Source: DAOUFU01 sp034429275 (GTDB taxonomy: Bacteria > Chloroflexota > Anaerolineae > Aggregatilineales > Aggregatilineaceae). Taken from it: 23,012 nucleotides of DNA. The stretch is taken from contig DAOUFU010000264.1 of NCBI GenBank assembly GCA_034429275.1, positions 1 through 23,012 on the forward strand. Direction: 5' to 3'. The position numbers and the translations under genes are program-made. The notes beneath the pieces are model-generated. The model saw nothing but the letters and a program-made list of their open reading frames with translations. It had not been told where the DNA came from and searched no databases. This document shows positions 1 to 7,205 of the stretch, one piece after another (position 1 is the first letter of the stretch; each line of letters opens with the position of its first letter).

Positions 1-198
1 TACCCGTGCGTGGTCATGCCCATCGTCACGCAACACTACATGATGCTTCAGCGTAACCTGCTGTATACGGCAGTCACGCGGGCAAAGAAGCTGGTCGTCC
101 TGGTCGGTACGCGCAAAGCCATCGCCATCGCAGTGAGAAACGACAGGGTGGCACAGCGTTGGTCCGCGCTTGATTGGCGCATTCGCGGTTTGCTCTAG
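1..198 (+). CDS. recD2: RecD2-type ATP-dependent DNA helicase, C-terminal fragment
   Basis: This is the last 65 codons of a gene entering from the left edge. The frame is open from base 1 and stops with TAG at 196-198. The fragment contains LLYTAVTRAKKLVVLVG, which matches SF1 helicase motif VI in the UvrD_C_2-like 2A domain of RecD/RecD2 proteins. It is followed by an AIAVRND-type tail as in RecD2. RecD2 helicases are 5'-3' DNA helicases acting in DNA repair. The N-terminal and Walker A parts lie outside the window, so the assignment to RecD2 rather than another SF1B helicase rests on this tail only. No terminator with a U-tract is visible before the convergent gene that ends at 219. Confidence 0.8.
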   Translation, partial: YPCVVMPIVTQHYMMLQRNLLYTAVTRAKKLVVLVGTRKAIAIAVRNDRVAQRWSALDWRIRGLL

Positions 199-218
199 CC
201 AGGGTTTTTCTCCGGCAG

Positions 219-2216
219 CTAAGCTGACTTGTCGGGATGTGGGTTGAGCCTGCCCGCCTGCCCCGGTGTGAGCATAGGCGGCAGCGCGTCCGCGCCCGCT
301 GCGAATGCCTCGGCGATCCCGGCCCGCACCTCTTCCCAGAACGCGCGAGCCGCCGCCAGTTTGTCCTCGCGGAAGCGAGCCAGCCATTCGTCGAGCGCCG
401 GGTTTTTCAGGCCATCGCGTTCCCACTGTTCCAGATATCCCAGCATCAGGTCGGCAATGCGGGCGCTTTCCCAGGGGACTGCCTTCGGGCCTTCGTGGTC
501 ATAGATGGCCTTGGCCAGCTTGAACTGGTGCGCCTTGTAATCGACGTTGAGGCCGTAATGCGCCTGAAGAATTTCGTCGGTGACGGCTTCGGACCACATC
601 CGGTGAAACCGACAGATACCCGTGTTGTCGCTGAACAGCTCGTACACCCAGCGTTCGACATTCTTCCGCCCCAGCTCGCGCGGCGGCATGAAGTCCACCC
701 CATAGTAACAGTAGTACTTCCCCATGAGCGGCATGGGGCTAAACATCCCTGGCACCCAATACTGGTTAGGCACCATACAGCCCACGTCACCATTGGCGAG
801 GTACACCGCGCGATCCATGCTCTCAATCCCCAGCTTGCGATCCAGCTCTTGCGCTGCCGGGCGAATGCTCTGCCGGAACAGTGATGCCTTGGAGTTGAAC
901 AACACCGCGTTGATGATCGCCAGCGCATAATCAGCATTGCGACGGCTGTCTTCCACCAGGTCGAATGCTTCTGGATCGGAGGTGAAAGCAAAGTTCATGC
1001 GGTCCGCCGGGGGAAACCCATACTCTTCCGGGTCGATCAGTCCATCGGCTACCAGTTCCATGATCCACGCCAGTGTGCCCCCAAGCTGAATGGCGTCGAA
1101 GCCCATCGCATCCGCGAAGTGATTCAGTCGCTCGGCGGCGCGCTGATCGAAGACTCCCACCTGCGGCCCCAGTGCGTGATAGGGTTCATAGTCTTTTTTG
1201 TACTTCTCGTGGTACTTCTTGCAAACCACCGGGCATGGCTCTCCGCAGTGCCGGAACTTTTTGGGCTTGATCGTTTCCTCGTTGAACTGCTGCAGATAGT
1301 GATCGAGCACAAAATGCTCATGCTGCGCCAACCGCTCACTCTCGCTGGCATAGACGCTCCGGTAATTGAAGCTCATGATGCGCTCGTGCAGAGTGCGCAT
1401 ATTGACGCCGAAAGTGCCGCCCGTCTCGAAATCCGGCACATAGCGGTATTTGGTCGTCACGGCCAGGTCCGCCTGGATGGTTTTTTGCCCGAAATGTTCG
1501 AGGAAGTAGGAATCGATCTCTTTTGAGTCGCGCAGGTCGGGGTCTTCCCACTCGCCACCGAAAACACACCCTACAATGTTGTGATAGCGCAGCAGACGAC
1601 TGCCCAACCCACCGCGCCCTGCCCATTCTTCGACCGGGGCAAAGCCATCTTTGGTCACCGGGCTGGAGCCGATCGCCCCTTCATTGGTATACATCGCCGC
1701 CGGGCCAACGCAGAACACCCTCACCTTGTTGACCGGATACTCGTCCGCATAACGATCAAACAGCGCCTGTTGAAGGGCGTAGAACCCGATCAACCGCTCG
1801 CCATTCGGGTCCGCATAACCGATCCACAGCGGCTCCGGGTTGATCGGCTCCAGCCGCACGTGAATCTCACCCGCCTTGTGATTCAGCAGCAGCACACTCG
1901 GCTCCGGTGCCCTACCGCGCAGCGCAACATAGTTGACGCCCAGGCCATGAAAAGTATAGGCCGCGCCCCCCATGCTCGAAACGTAGAAGCTCTCCCACTG
2001 TGGACTCCATGCGCAGAACACCAGACGTCGTGAGCCGGGGATGCTGCTGCCGGCCAGCAATCCTTCGCCAAAGGTGAAGCTGTCCGGGAACAACTTGTAG
2101 CGTTTCCACCCAAAATCCACCGGGCCGAGGATTTCGGACTCGTCGGTAGGCCGAAGATTCCAGTTCTGGTTGTAGAGGTGAACGGTCAGTTCGCGCTGCA
2201 AGACGGGATAGATCAT
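219..2216 (-). CDS. Aldehyde ferredoxin oxidoreductase family protein (tungstopterin enzyme)
   Basis: The 665-residue product matches the AOR family, cytoplasmic W/Mo-bis-pterin enzymes that oxidise aldehydes to acids with ferredoxin. Visible signatures are the AOR_N-type start, GRGGLGSRLL (about 201-210), and a 4Fe-4S ligand set with three Cys at 324, 328 and 332 (CGEPCPVVCKK) and a fourth at 535 (NTGICRFH). The first three are spaced Cx3Cx3C, not the Cx2Cx3C of classical AOR, which points to a separate subfamily. The ATG at 2214-2216 was chosen because GAGG lies 5 bases upstream; an in-frame TTG at 2237 would add seven residues. It is divergent from an SMP-30-type lactonase, suggesting a role in sugar or sugar-acid aldehyde oxidation. 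The substrate cannot be told from sequence. Confidence 0.88.
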   Translation of the reverse strand: MIYPVLQRELTVHLYNQNWNLRPTDESEILGPVDFGWKRYKLFPDSFTFGEGLLAGSSIPGSRRLVFCAWSPQWESFYVSSMGGAAYTFHGLGVNYVALRGRAPEPSVLLLNHKAGEIHVRLEPINPEPLWIGYADPNGERLIGFYALQQALFDRYADEYPVNKVRVFCVGPAAMYTNEGAIGSSPVTKDGFAPVEEWAGRGGLGSRLLRYHNIVGCVFGGEWEDPDLRDSKEIDSYFLEHFGQKTIQADLAVTTKYRYVPDFETGGTFGVNMRTLHERIMSFNYRSVYASESERLAQHEHFVLDHYLQQFNEETIKPKKFRHCGEPCPVVCKKYHEKYKKDYEPYHALGPQVGVFDQRAAERLNHFADAMGFDAIQLGGTLAWIMELVADGLIDPEEYGFPPADRMNFAFTSDPEAFDLVEDSRRNADYALAIINAVLFNSKASLFRQSIRPAAQELDRKLGIESMDRAVYLANGDVGCMVPNQYWVPGMFSPMPLMGKYYCYYGVDFMPPRELGRKNVERWVYELFSDNTGICRFHRMWSEAVTDEILQAHYGLNVDYKAHQFKLAKAIYDHEGPKAVPWESARIADLMLGYLEQWERDGLKNPALDEWLARFREDKLAAARAFWEEVRAGIAEAFAAGADALPPMLTPGQAGRLNPHPDKSA

Positions 2217-2228
2217 GGCGACCTCGTG

Positions 2229-2330
2229 GGCAAGCAAAATTACCGGTCGAGTCAGGTGCCGCCGAAATTACCAAGTCCCTGGTATTTCGGCAAGCAACAT
2301 CATCACCTTTTTAGCGGTACAATACGCACT
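2229..2330. promoter_or_regulatory. Divergent regulatory region between the AOR and SMP-30 genes, with hairpin and direct repeat
   Basis: The intergenic DNA holds an imperfect palindrome at 2261-2291: GCCGAAATTACCA, a 6-base centre, then TGGTATTTCGGC, with one unpaired T. It also holds a direct repeat, GGCAAGCAA(A/C)AT, at 2229-2240 and 2289-2300, exactly 60 bases apart. A possible plus-strand -10 box, TACAAT, is at 2318-2323, without a convincing -35. These could be regulator binding sites shared by both genes. That role is inference. Confidence 0.4.
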
Positions 2331-2367
2331 CATGGTCCGATCTTTCGACCCCGGTGGAGCGCCCCCT

Positions 2368-3231
2368 ATGACCCTTATTGAGCATGTTTACGCGGCACAA
2401 AACGAACTGGGTGAAGGTCCCCTCTGGCACCCGGAGGAACAAGCGCTGTATTGGGTAGACCTGCTGCGCGGGCAGGTGTACCGGCTTGACCCACTCACCC
2501 GCGAGGTGCAGCAGTGGGCCGTTGGGGAAATGGTAGGATGCCTGGGTTTGCGTCGGGACGGTGGCCTCGTCATGGCGAACCGCAGCAGCATCGCCACCTG
2601 GGCACCGGGCGGCACGCGCAGCGTGATCGCCACGCTTGATCCATCGCAGGTGGGCGATCGCTTCAATGATGGCGCGGTTGATCCGCAGGGGCGCTTTTGG
2701 GTCGGCTCGATGTCCGCTCAGGGGCAGGGCGTGCTGATCCGCGTTGATGCGAATCACAGCGTGCACACGCTCAAAACCGGCGTGAGTATCGGCAATGGAA
2801 TCGGCTGGAGTCCCGATCGCCACACCATGTATTTCACCGATTCGACGCGCTATGCGATCTACGCCTACGACTTTGATCCTGTCACCGGCAGCATGAGTCA
2901 CGAGCGGGTCTTCGTCGATGTTAGCCCCGACCGGGCAGGCGTGCCCGACGGCCTGACAGTTGACCGCGACGGCTGCATCTGGAGCGCACGCTGGGATGGG
3001 TGGAAAGTCGTGCAATATGACCCGCAAGGGAAAGTGATGCAAGAGATCAGGCTGCCCGTGCAGCGCCCGACTAGCTGCATGTTTGGCGGCCCTAATCTAG
3101 ATGTGCTCTATGTGACCTCAGCCCGCCTGGACCTGAGCGCAAGCGATCTCGCTTCGCAGCCGCAGGCGGGCGATCTGTTCCGGCTGCATGTGGATGCTGT
3201 CGGGCTGCCGGAACCGTTTTTCGCCGGTTGA
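2368..3231 (+). CDS. SMP-30/gluconolactonase/LRE family protein
   Basis: The 287-residue product is a six-bladed beta-propeller of the SMP-30/regucalcin/gluconolactonase family, which hydrolyses aldonolactones in a divalent-metal-dependent way. The metal ligands of the family are present: Glu16 in LGEGPLW, Asn143 in GNGIGWSPD and Asp194 in VPDGLTVD. The substrate-side RFNDG motif is at 98-102. The start at 2368 is chosen because MTLIEHVYAAQNELGEGPLW aligns with the usual family start and a GGTGGAG lies 10 bases upstream. In-frame starts further up (2332 and before) would overlap the likely promoter. It is transcribed divergently from the AOR gene and ends convergently, 17 bases from uxaC. A lactonase beside an aldehyde oxidoreductase and a uronate isomerase fits oxidative sugar catabolism, but the substrate is unknown. 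Confidence 0.87.
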   Translation: MTLIEHVYAAQNELGEGPLWHPEEQALYWVDLLRGQVYRLDPLTREVQQWAVGEMVGCLGLRRDGGLVMANRSSIATWAPGGTRSVIATLDPSQVGDRFNDGAVDPQGRFWVGSMSAQGQGVLIRVDANHSVHTLKTGVSIGNGIGWSPDRHTMYFTDSTRYAIYAYDFDPVTGSMSHERVFVDVSPDRAGVPDGLTVDRDGCIWSARWDGWKVVQYDPQGKVMQEIRLPVQRPTSCMFGGPNLDVLYVTSARLDLSASDLASQPQAGDLFRLHVDAVGLPEPFFAG

Positions 3232-3237
3232 ACCGGC
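3223..3237. terminator. Short GC-rich hairpin between convergent SMP-30 and uxaC genes
   Basis: GCCGG (3223-3227), a TTGAA loop on paper, then CCGGC (3233-3237) spans the stop codon of the upstream gene in the 17-base convergent gap. No U-tract follows on either strand, so termination is only a suggestion. Confidence 0.3.
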
Positions 3238-3248
3238 AGTCAGGTAGT

Positions 3249-4673
3249 TCAACCCAGGTTATACGCGCGCTTGGCCAGACCATATGCCAGGTCAACGATC
3301 ATGGCCTCGGCATCTTCCCGGTCGATGATGTGGCGCAGGGTCAGCCCGGCCAGCCAGTTGGCCGCCGCCCGCCGCCAGACATCATGTCGCGCCGGAATCG
3401 AGGGGAAGGCGCGCGTATCGTCGTTGAACCCCACCGTATTGTAAACCCCAGCCGTCTCCATCACCTGGTCGAAGTAGCGCGCCATGCCGTTCAGGCTGTC
3501 GTGGAACCACCAGGGCGGCCCCAGCTTAACTGCCGGGTAGTGCCCGGCCAATGGGGCCAGCTCACGAGCGTAGGTCGTTTCATCGAGCGTGAACAGGATC
3601 AGGCGAAGGGCCGGGTGCGTGCCATAACGGTTGAGCAGCGGCTGAAGCTGTCGCGCAAATTCGGTAGCCAGGGGAATATCCGCGCCCTTGTCTAGCCCAA
3701 AACGCTCGAAGACTTCCCGGTTATGGTTGCGCAGCGATCCCACGTGGAGCTGCATCACCAACCCGTCGTCAATGCTCATGCGGGCCATTTCCATCAGCAT
3801 GTGCCCGGTGAACAGCCGCGCGTCCTCGTCCGATGCCTCGCCGCGCAGCGCGCGTGCGAAGATGGCTTCGGCCTGCTGCGCGCTCAACTCGCCTGTATAA
3901 GCGATCAGCGAAGCATGATCGGTTGCCCGTGCCCCCATGGATTTGAAGAAGGCGCGCCGGTCTTCCAACGCCCGGATCAACGCCGCGTAACTGTCTACCG
4001 CGATGCCGGATACCGCGCTGAGCGCGTCGATGGCTGCGCGCCAGCCAGGGGCATCCAGGTTCACCACAGCATCCGGGCGGAAAGTGGGCAAAACTACCCC
4101 TTGCCAGCCGCTGTCGCGCATCGCCTGGTGATGTTCCAGCGTATCCGTTGCTGCATCGGTGGTGCACAGCACCTCGATGTTGAAGCGCTCGAACATCGCG
4201 CGCGGGCGAAATTCCGGCGAGGCCAGTTGCGCCGCGATCTGGTCATAAATGGCCTGGGCCGTCTCTCCGGTCAGTTTCTCTTGTACGCCAAAGACGTTGA
4301 CCAGTTCGTCTGTCAGCCAGATACCTGTCGGCGTGCCGCGAAACAGGTAAAAATGATCGGCAAAGATTTGCCAGATACGGCGGTGATCGGTTTCCACCGG
4401 CCCCCCATCGCGCCGGGGAACACCCAGCGATTCCAGCGCGATACCTTGCGAATACAACATGCGGAAGACATAGTGATCGGGAATGATCAACAAGTCCACC
4501 GGCGAGCCAAAGGTATACGCCGGGTCAGCGAACAGGCGCGGGTCCACATGCCCGTGTGGGCAAATGAGAGGCAGATCGGCCACTGCCGCATAGAGTTCGC
4601 GGGCCAGGGCGATCTGCTCTGCACCGGGGCCAAAATAGCGATCGGGGTGGCGAGAACCGGTAAACGAGGGCAT
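3249..4673 (-). CDS. uxaC: Uronate isomerase (glucuronate isomerase)
   Basis: The 474-residue product matches UxaC, the amidohydrolase-superfamily enzyme that converts D-glucuronate to D-fructuronate and D-galacturonate to D-tagaturonate. Full family length is present. Motifs include the metal-binding HxH in CPHGHVDPR (His40, His42), TTDAATDTLEHH, LPTFRPD, QLHVGSLRNHN, KLGPPWWFHDS and DDTRAFPSIPARHDVWRR near the C-terminus. The ATG at 4673 is preceded by GAGGAG with 8 bases spacing, a strong ribosome binding site. A LacI-like operator overlaps the presumed transcription start at 4706-4719. No other hexuronate enzyme (mannonate/altronate dehydratase, KDG kinase) is in the window, although a KDPG-aldolase-like gene lies at 11331-12005. 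Assignment to the family is secure. Confidence 0.95.
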   Translation of the reverse strand: MPSFTGSRHPDRYFGPGAEQIALARELYAAVADLPLICPHGHVDPRLFADPAYTFGSPVDLLIIPDHYVFRMLYSQGIALESLGVPRRDGGPVETDHRRIWQIFADHFYLFRGTPTGIWLTDELVNVFGVQEKLTGETAQAIYDQIAAQLASPEFRPRAMFERFNIEVLCTTDAATDTLEHHQAMRDSGWQGVVLPTFRPDAVVNLDAPGWRAAIDALSAVSGIAVDSYAALIRALEDRRAFFKSMGARATDHASLIAYTGELSAQQAEAIFARALRGEASDEDARLFTGHMLMEMARMSIDDGLVMQLHVGSLRNHNREVFERFGLDKGADIPLATEFARQLQPLLNRYGTHPALRLILFTLDETTYARELAPLAGHYPAVKLGPPWWFHDSLNGMARYFDQVMETAGVYNTVGFNDDTRAFPSIPARHDVWRRAAANWLAGLTLRHIIDREDAEAMIVDLAYGLAKRAYNLG

Positions 4674-4705
4674 CGGTTACACTCCTCGAAAAATAAGCCA
4701 CTGTT

Positions 4706-4729
4706 TGTAAACGATTTCATCCTATTATG
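4706..4729 (-). promoter_or_regulatory. uxaC promoter -10 box with overlapping LacI-family-like operator
   Basis: On the minus strand a -10-like CATAAT (4729-4724) is followed by TGAAATCGTTTACA (4719-4706). This 14-mer has the A-rich half, central CG and T-rich half typical of LacI-family operators, with 10 of 14 positions symmetric. It would sit at the transcription start, a classic repression position. No good -35 is visible. Repression by a sugar-responsive LacI-family regulator is inferred; no such regulator gene is in the window. Confidence 0.45.
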
Positions 4730-4853
4730 CCCCAGCCCACCTCCGCGCGCCACTCAAACCCAGGTTCTCACTCTGTGGGTAACCCCAAAAACACTGACTT
4801 GCTCACATCTGTCTGATATTTCCATGACGACGCGGGCAAAGTGTGCCGTCATG

Positions 4854-4872
4854 GTGTACAATGAGCGTACAC
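4854..4872 (+). promoter_or_regulatory. Promoter region with perfect inverted repeat upstream of the Cys-rich secreted protein
   Basis: GTGTAC, seven bases, GTACAC forms a perfect inverted repeat at 4854-4872. A -10-like TACAAT at 4857-4862 lies inside it, so a bound protein would block or control the promoter. The downstream ATG is at 4901. No good -35 is seen. The operator role is inferred from symmetry and position. Confidence 0.4.
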
Positions 4873-4900
4873 TATTAGCCTAATAGAACAGGATACGCCG

Positions 4901-5995
4901 ATGTCTTTGCGAACCTACCTCAAGCTCCTTAGCCTGCTGCTCGCACTCACAGCCCTGGGCGCGGTTGCCCTGGTTCCATCCACTTATGCTCAGGACCTGT
5001 GGGGAAGCCGCGCTGCCCGCAGCGAAGCGGTGATGACCCGCCTGTCAGATGGTACCTCGATTGCTGAGTACCCGGATCGAACCGTTGAGATTCGTTTCGC
5101 GAACATGCTGCGCATGACCATCACCCCGGATGACCAGGTGATCGTCGCCGGTACGGACAGCGCCATCACCCAGACGCGCCTGACCCTCCAACGCGGCGAG
5201 ATGTCGGATGGCACGGTGATCAGTCCGATGGCAAATGGGACGATGCGCATCGACCTCACCGATGGATCGTTCATCGTGGTCTGGCCGGACAATTCGGTGG
5301 ATGTGGGCCGCAGCCGCGCCCCTGATCCGGCCCAGTCGGCGTTGCAGCAAACTGTGTTGTGTACCTTCATCCCCTACCGTACCGTGAACCTGCGCTCCGG
5401 CCCCGGCACAGAATATGAGCTTGTCGCCCAGGCTCCAGGCGAAGAAGAGTTGAGCGTCATCGGTCAGGGCACCAGCACCGATCGCTACGTCTGGTGGAAG
5501 GTGCTGTGGACCGGGGCGACCGGTGATGTCTACGTGCGCTCCGATCTGGGGGAATCGGATTGTGACCCTGTGTGTGGGAACGATGTCTGCGAATATGGCG
5601 AGACATCCTCTAGCTGCGCTGCGGACTGCGCTTCCGGCACCGGCGGTGGCGGAGTCTCGACCACCACGGCCAGCACCGGCGCAACCACCAATCTGGTCAG
5701 CACCGGCGAGGGTTGCTATGTCAACGACTGCACCGAGTGCTATGAATCGGTCTCGTGCTATCCGACCTGCAATGACTGCACCTGCTCAAAGAACGCCTAT
5801 GGCTGTGTGACCTGCTACTGCACCGAACCGGGCGGCACAGGCTCGACCACCACCGGCACGGCGACCGGCACCGGCTGCGACTTCGCCTCGTGCGATGACT
5901 GTATCGCGGCTTTCCCGTGCTGGCCGGGTCCGTGCACTGTCACCCAGTGCTCGCTCAACGAGTTTGGCTGCCCGACCTGCACCACCGCGCCCTAA
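4901..5995 (+). CDS. Secreted SH3b-domain protein with duplicated Cys-rich modules
   Basis: The 364-residue product starts with a clear signal peptide (basic LRTYLK, hydrophobic core about 9-24, cleavage near TYA-QD at 30/31). Residues about 45-135 hold repeated SDGT/PD(N/R)(S/T)V strands of unknown fold. Residues about 152-217 form a bacterial SH3 domain (VNLRSGPGTEYELVAQ, WWKV, GDVYVRSDLG), a likely cell-wall or ligand-binding module. A CGNDVCEYGETSSSCAADC motif follows at 225-243. Two Cys-rich modules at 272-307 and 326-360 then share the pattern Cx4Cx2Cx5Cx3-4C...GCxxC, separated by Gly/Thr/Ser linkers. The many paired cysteines suggest disulphide-stabilised extracellular domains. An AGGA ribosome site precedes the ATG. 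Function is unknown; adhesion or envelope binding is a guess. Confidence 0.8.
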   Translation: MSLRTYLKLLSLLLALTALGAVALVPSTYAQDLWGSRAARSEAVMTRLSDGTSIAEYPDRTVEIRFANMLRMTITPDDQVIVAGTDSAITQTRLTLQRGEMSDGTVISPMANGTMRIDLTDGSFIVVWPDNSVDVGRSRAPDPAQSALQQTVLCTFIPYRTVNLRSGPGTEYELVAQAPGEEELSVIGQGTSTDRYVWWKVLWTGATGDVYVRSDLGESDCDPVCGNDVCEYGETSSSCAADCASGTGGGGVSTTTASTGATTNLVSTGEGCYVNDCTECYESVSCYPTCNDCTCSKNAYGCVTCYCTEPGGTGSTTTGTATGTGCDFASCDDCIAAFPCWPGPCTVTQCSLNEFGCPTCTTAP

Positions 5996-6011
5996 CCCTT
6001 TCCACTAACAT

Positions 6012-6045
6012 CCAGGGGCGTATGCTCAATCCCATACGCCCCTGG
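6012..6045. terminator. Perfect 13-bp hairpin between convergent genes (probable bidirectional terminator)
   Basis: CCAGGGGCGTATG (6012-6024), an 8-base loop, then CATACGCCCCTGG (6033-6045) is a perfect 13-bp stem. It lies between the plus-strand gene ending at 5995 and the minus-strand gene ending at 6077. Neither side has an immediate U-tract, so it is an atypical intrinsic terminator or a transcript-end stabiliser. Confidence 0.6.
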
Positions 6046-6076
6046 CATCCCCTCACGTTTTCAGGTTGTTTTTCCG

Positions 6077-7174
6077 CTAGGGCATGAACCCCGCCATGCC
6101 GGGACAATGCGTGCTGACCGCCTGGCTCAGCGTCAGGTTATCCCATCGCCCATACGCCATCGCCGGGTCGCCATCCCTGTCGCGGCAGAAGTTGCCGCCC
6201 ACCTGGGCGACATAGAGCGCGAGGGCAACACTCAGGCGTGGAGCAGCAAAAGACGTGCCCGACATCGTGCCCATCTCGTTGGTAAATTCGCCGGGCATCA
6301 TCACTTCCCCATAGTTCGAAATGCGTTTCTGCTGGCCCGGCTGCGTCACGTCAGAGGCTAGCAGCGGCGTATCCTTCTTTTTATCCCAGGAACTGGGCGC
6401 GATATATCCGGTGCCACTACTCGCGCTCACACTGATCACCTGCCCCCATGCCCCCGGCCAGAACGGGAAATCTAACCCAAAGTTGCCTGCCGCAGCCACC
6501 GGAATCGCCTGTGCCCCCAGGCTGACCAGGGCTTCCTGGATCGGGTCCAGATCGGTGGCACGCTGTGCCTTTTGCGACATCACCGGAAAGGCCGTGCCGT
6601 TATAGAAGAGCACAGCATTATGGAACAGGTTGCGATAGTCGTTATGTTTTTTGGCCTTGCGCGCATCAAGCATCTGAGTCTCAAAGCTGGCAATCGCCTG
6701 GATATACTCGCAAGGAATGATCCCAAAACTCATGTTGATCACGTAAAAATCGGAGGGATTATCATTCACGGCGTCCAGAATGCGGTCGGCCACAACGTCA
6801 GTCGATACTCCCTGGATTTCAACCGGGACCAGGTCGATTGTGTTGAGCGCGTTCTTGGCTTGCAGCAAGCTCTCGAACTCCGCCATCACCAGGTCTCCGT
6901 GCGACATCTCGATCGGGTCATCGGTGAACCCCCGCACCGCAAACGCCTGTCCTTCCAGGCTGACGGCACAGCTTTGATCGGGCTGGAAGTTGGCGGAATT
7001 CACCGACGCCAGATCGATCGCACCAAAATCGTCCACCACCAGGATAGTCACCTTGAACGGTGTCTGCGCCTTGACAGCCCCCATGCTGAAGAGGGTAGAC
7101 AGCACCAACATCGCCGCCACCCCACCAACTATCATTCGGGCAAACCGTGAGCGCGTTCGGTTATAAGGCATCAT
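6077..7174 (-). CDS. Secreted subtilisin-like (S8 family) serine protease
   Basis: The 365-residue product has a signal peptide (RTRSRFAR, hydrophobic core about 14-32, VKA-QT cleavage near 36). The S8 catalytic set is in order: Asp48 in LVVDDFG, His92 in SHGDL, oxyanion Asn231 in VAAAGNFG and Ser305 in GTMSGTSFAAP. The triad is complete, so it is likely an active exported protease, though the HGxHV motif around His is degenerate (SHGDLV). No separate inhibitor propeptide is obvious. The start at 7174 is preceded by AGGAG with 7 bases spacing; a 67-residue upstream extension was rejected because it lacks this signal and would precede the signal peptide. It begins 31 bases after the stop of the NB-ARC/TPR gene on the same strand, so co-transcription is likely. 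Substrate unknown. Confidence 0.85.
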   Translation of the reverse strand: MMPYNRTRSRFARMIVGGVAAMLVLSTLFSMGAVKAQTPFKVTILVVDDFGAIDLASVNSANFQPDQSCAVSLEGQAFAVRGFTDDPIEMSHGDLVMAEFESLLQAKNALNTIDLVPVEIQGVSTDVVADRILDAVNDNPSDFYVINMSFGIIPCEYIQAIASFETQMLDARKAKKHNDYRNLFHNAVLFYNGTAFPVMSQKAQRATDLDPIQEALVSLGAQAIPVAAAGNFGLDFPFWPGAWGQVISVSASSGTGYIAPSSWDKKKDTPLLASDVTQPGQQKRISNYGEVMMPGEFTNEMGTMSGTSFAAPRLSVALALYVAQVGGNFCRDRDGDPAMAYGRWDNLTLSQAVSTHCPGMAGFMP

Positions 7175-7205
7175 TTCTCTCTCCTTGCGCGTGTCGTGCA
7201 CGCTA

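Noticed and set aside
199..218. Possible terminator between recD2 and AOR genes
   Set aside because: Only a CAGCT-A-AGCTG mini-palindrome lies just inside the AOR 3' end; the loop is too short for a hairpin and no U-tract follows.
2215..2367. N-terminal extension of the SMP-30 gene
   Set aside because: The upstream codons would span the palindrome and -10 box, and the protein from 2368 already starts at the usual family position.
3723..4883. 386-codon plus-strand open frame opposite uxaC
   Set aside because: It is antisense to a gene with full family motifs, and its translation is rich in Arg/His/Gln with no recognisable domain, as expected for a shadow frame in GC-rich DNA. Similar shadows at 237-884, 6572-7150, 12879-13643 and 19978-20892 were dropped for the same reason.
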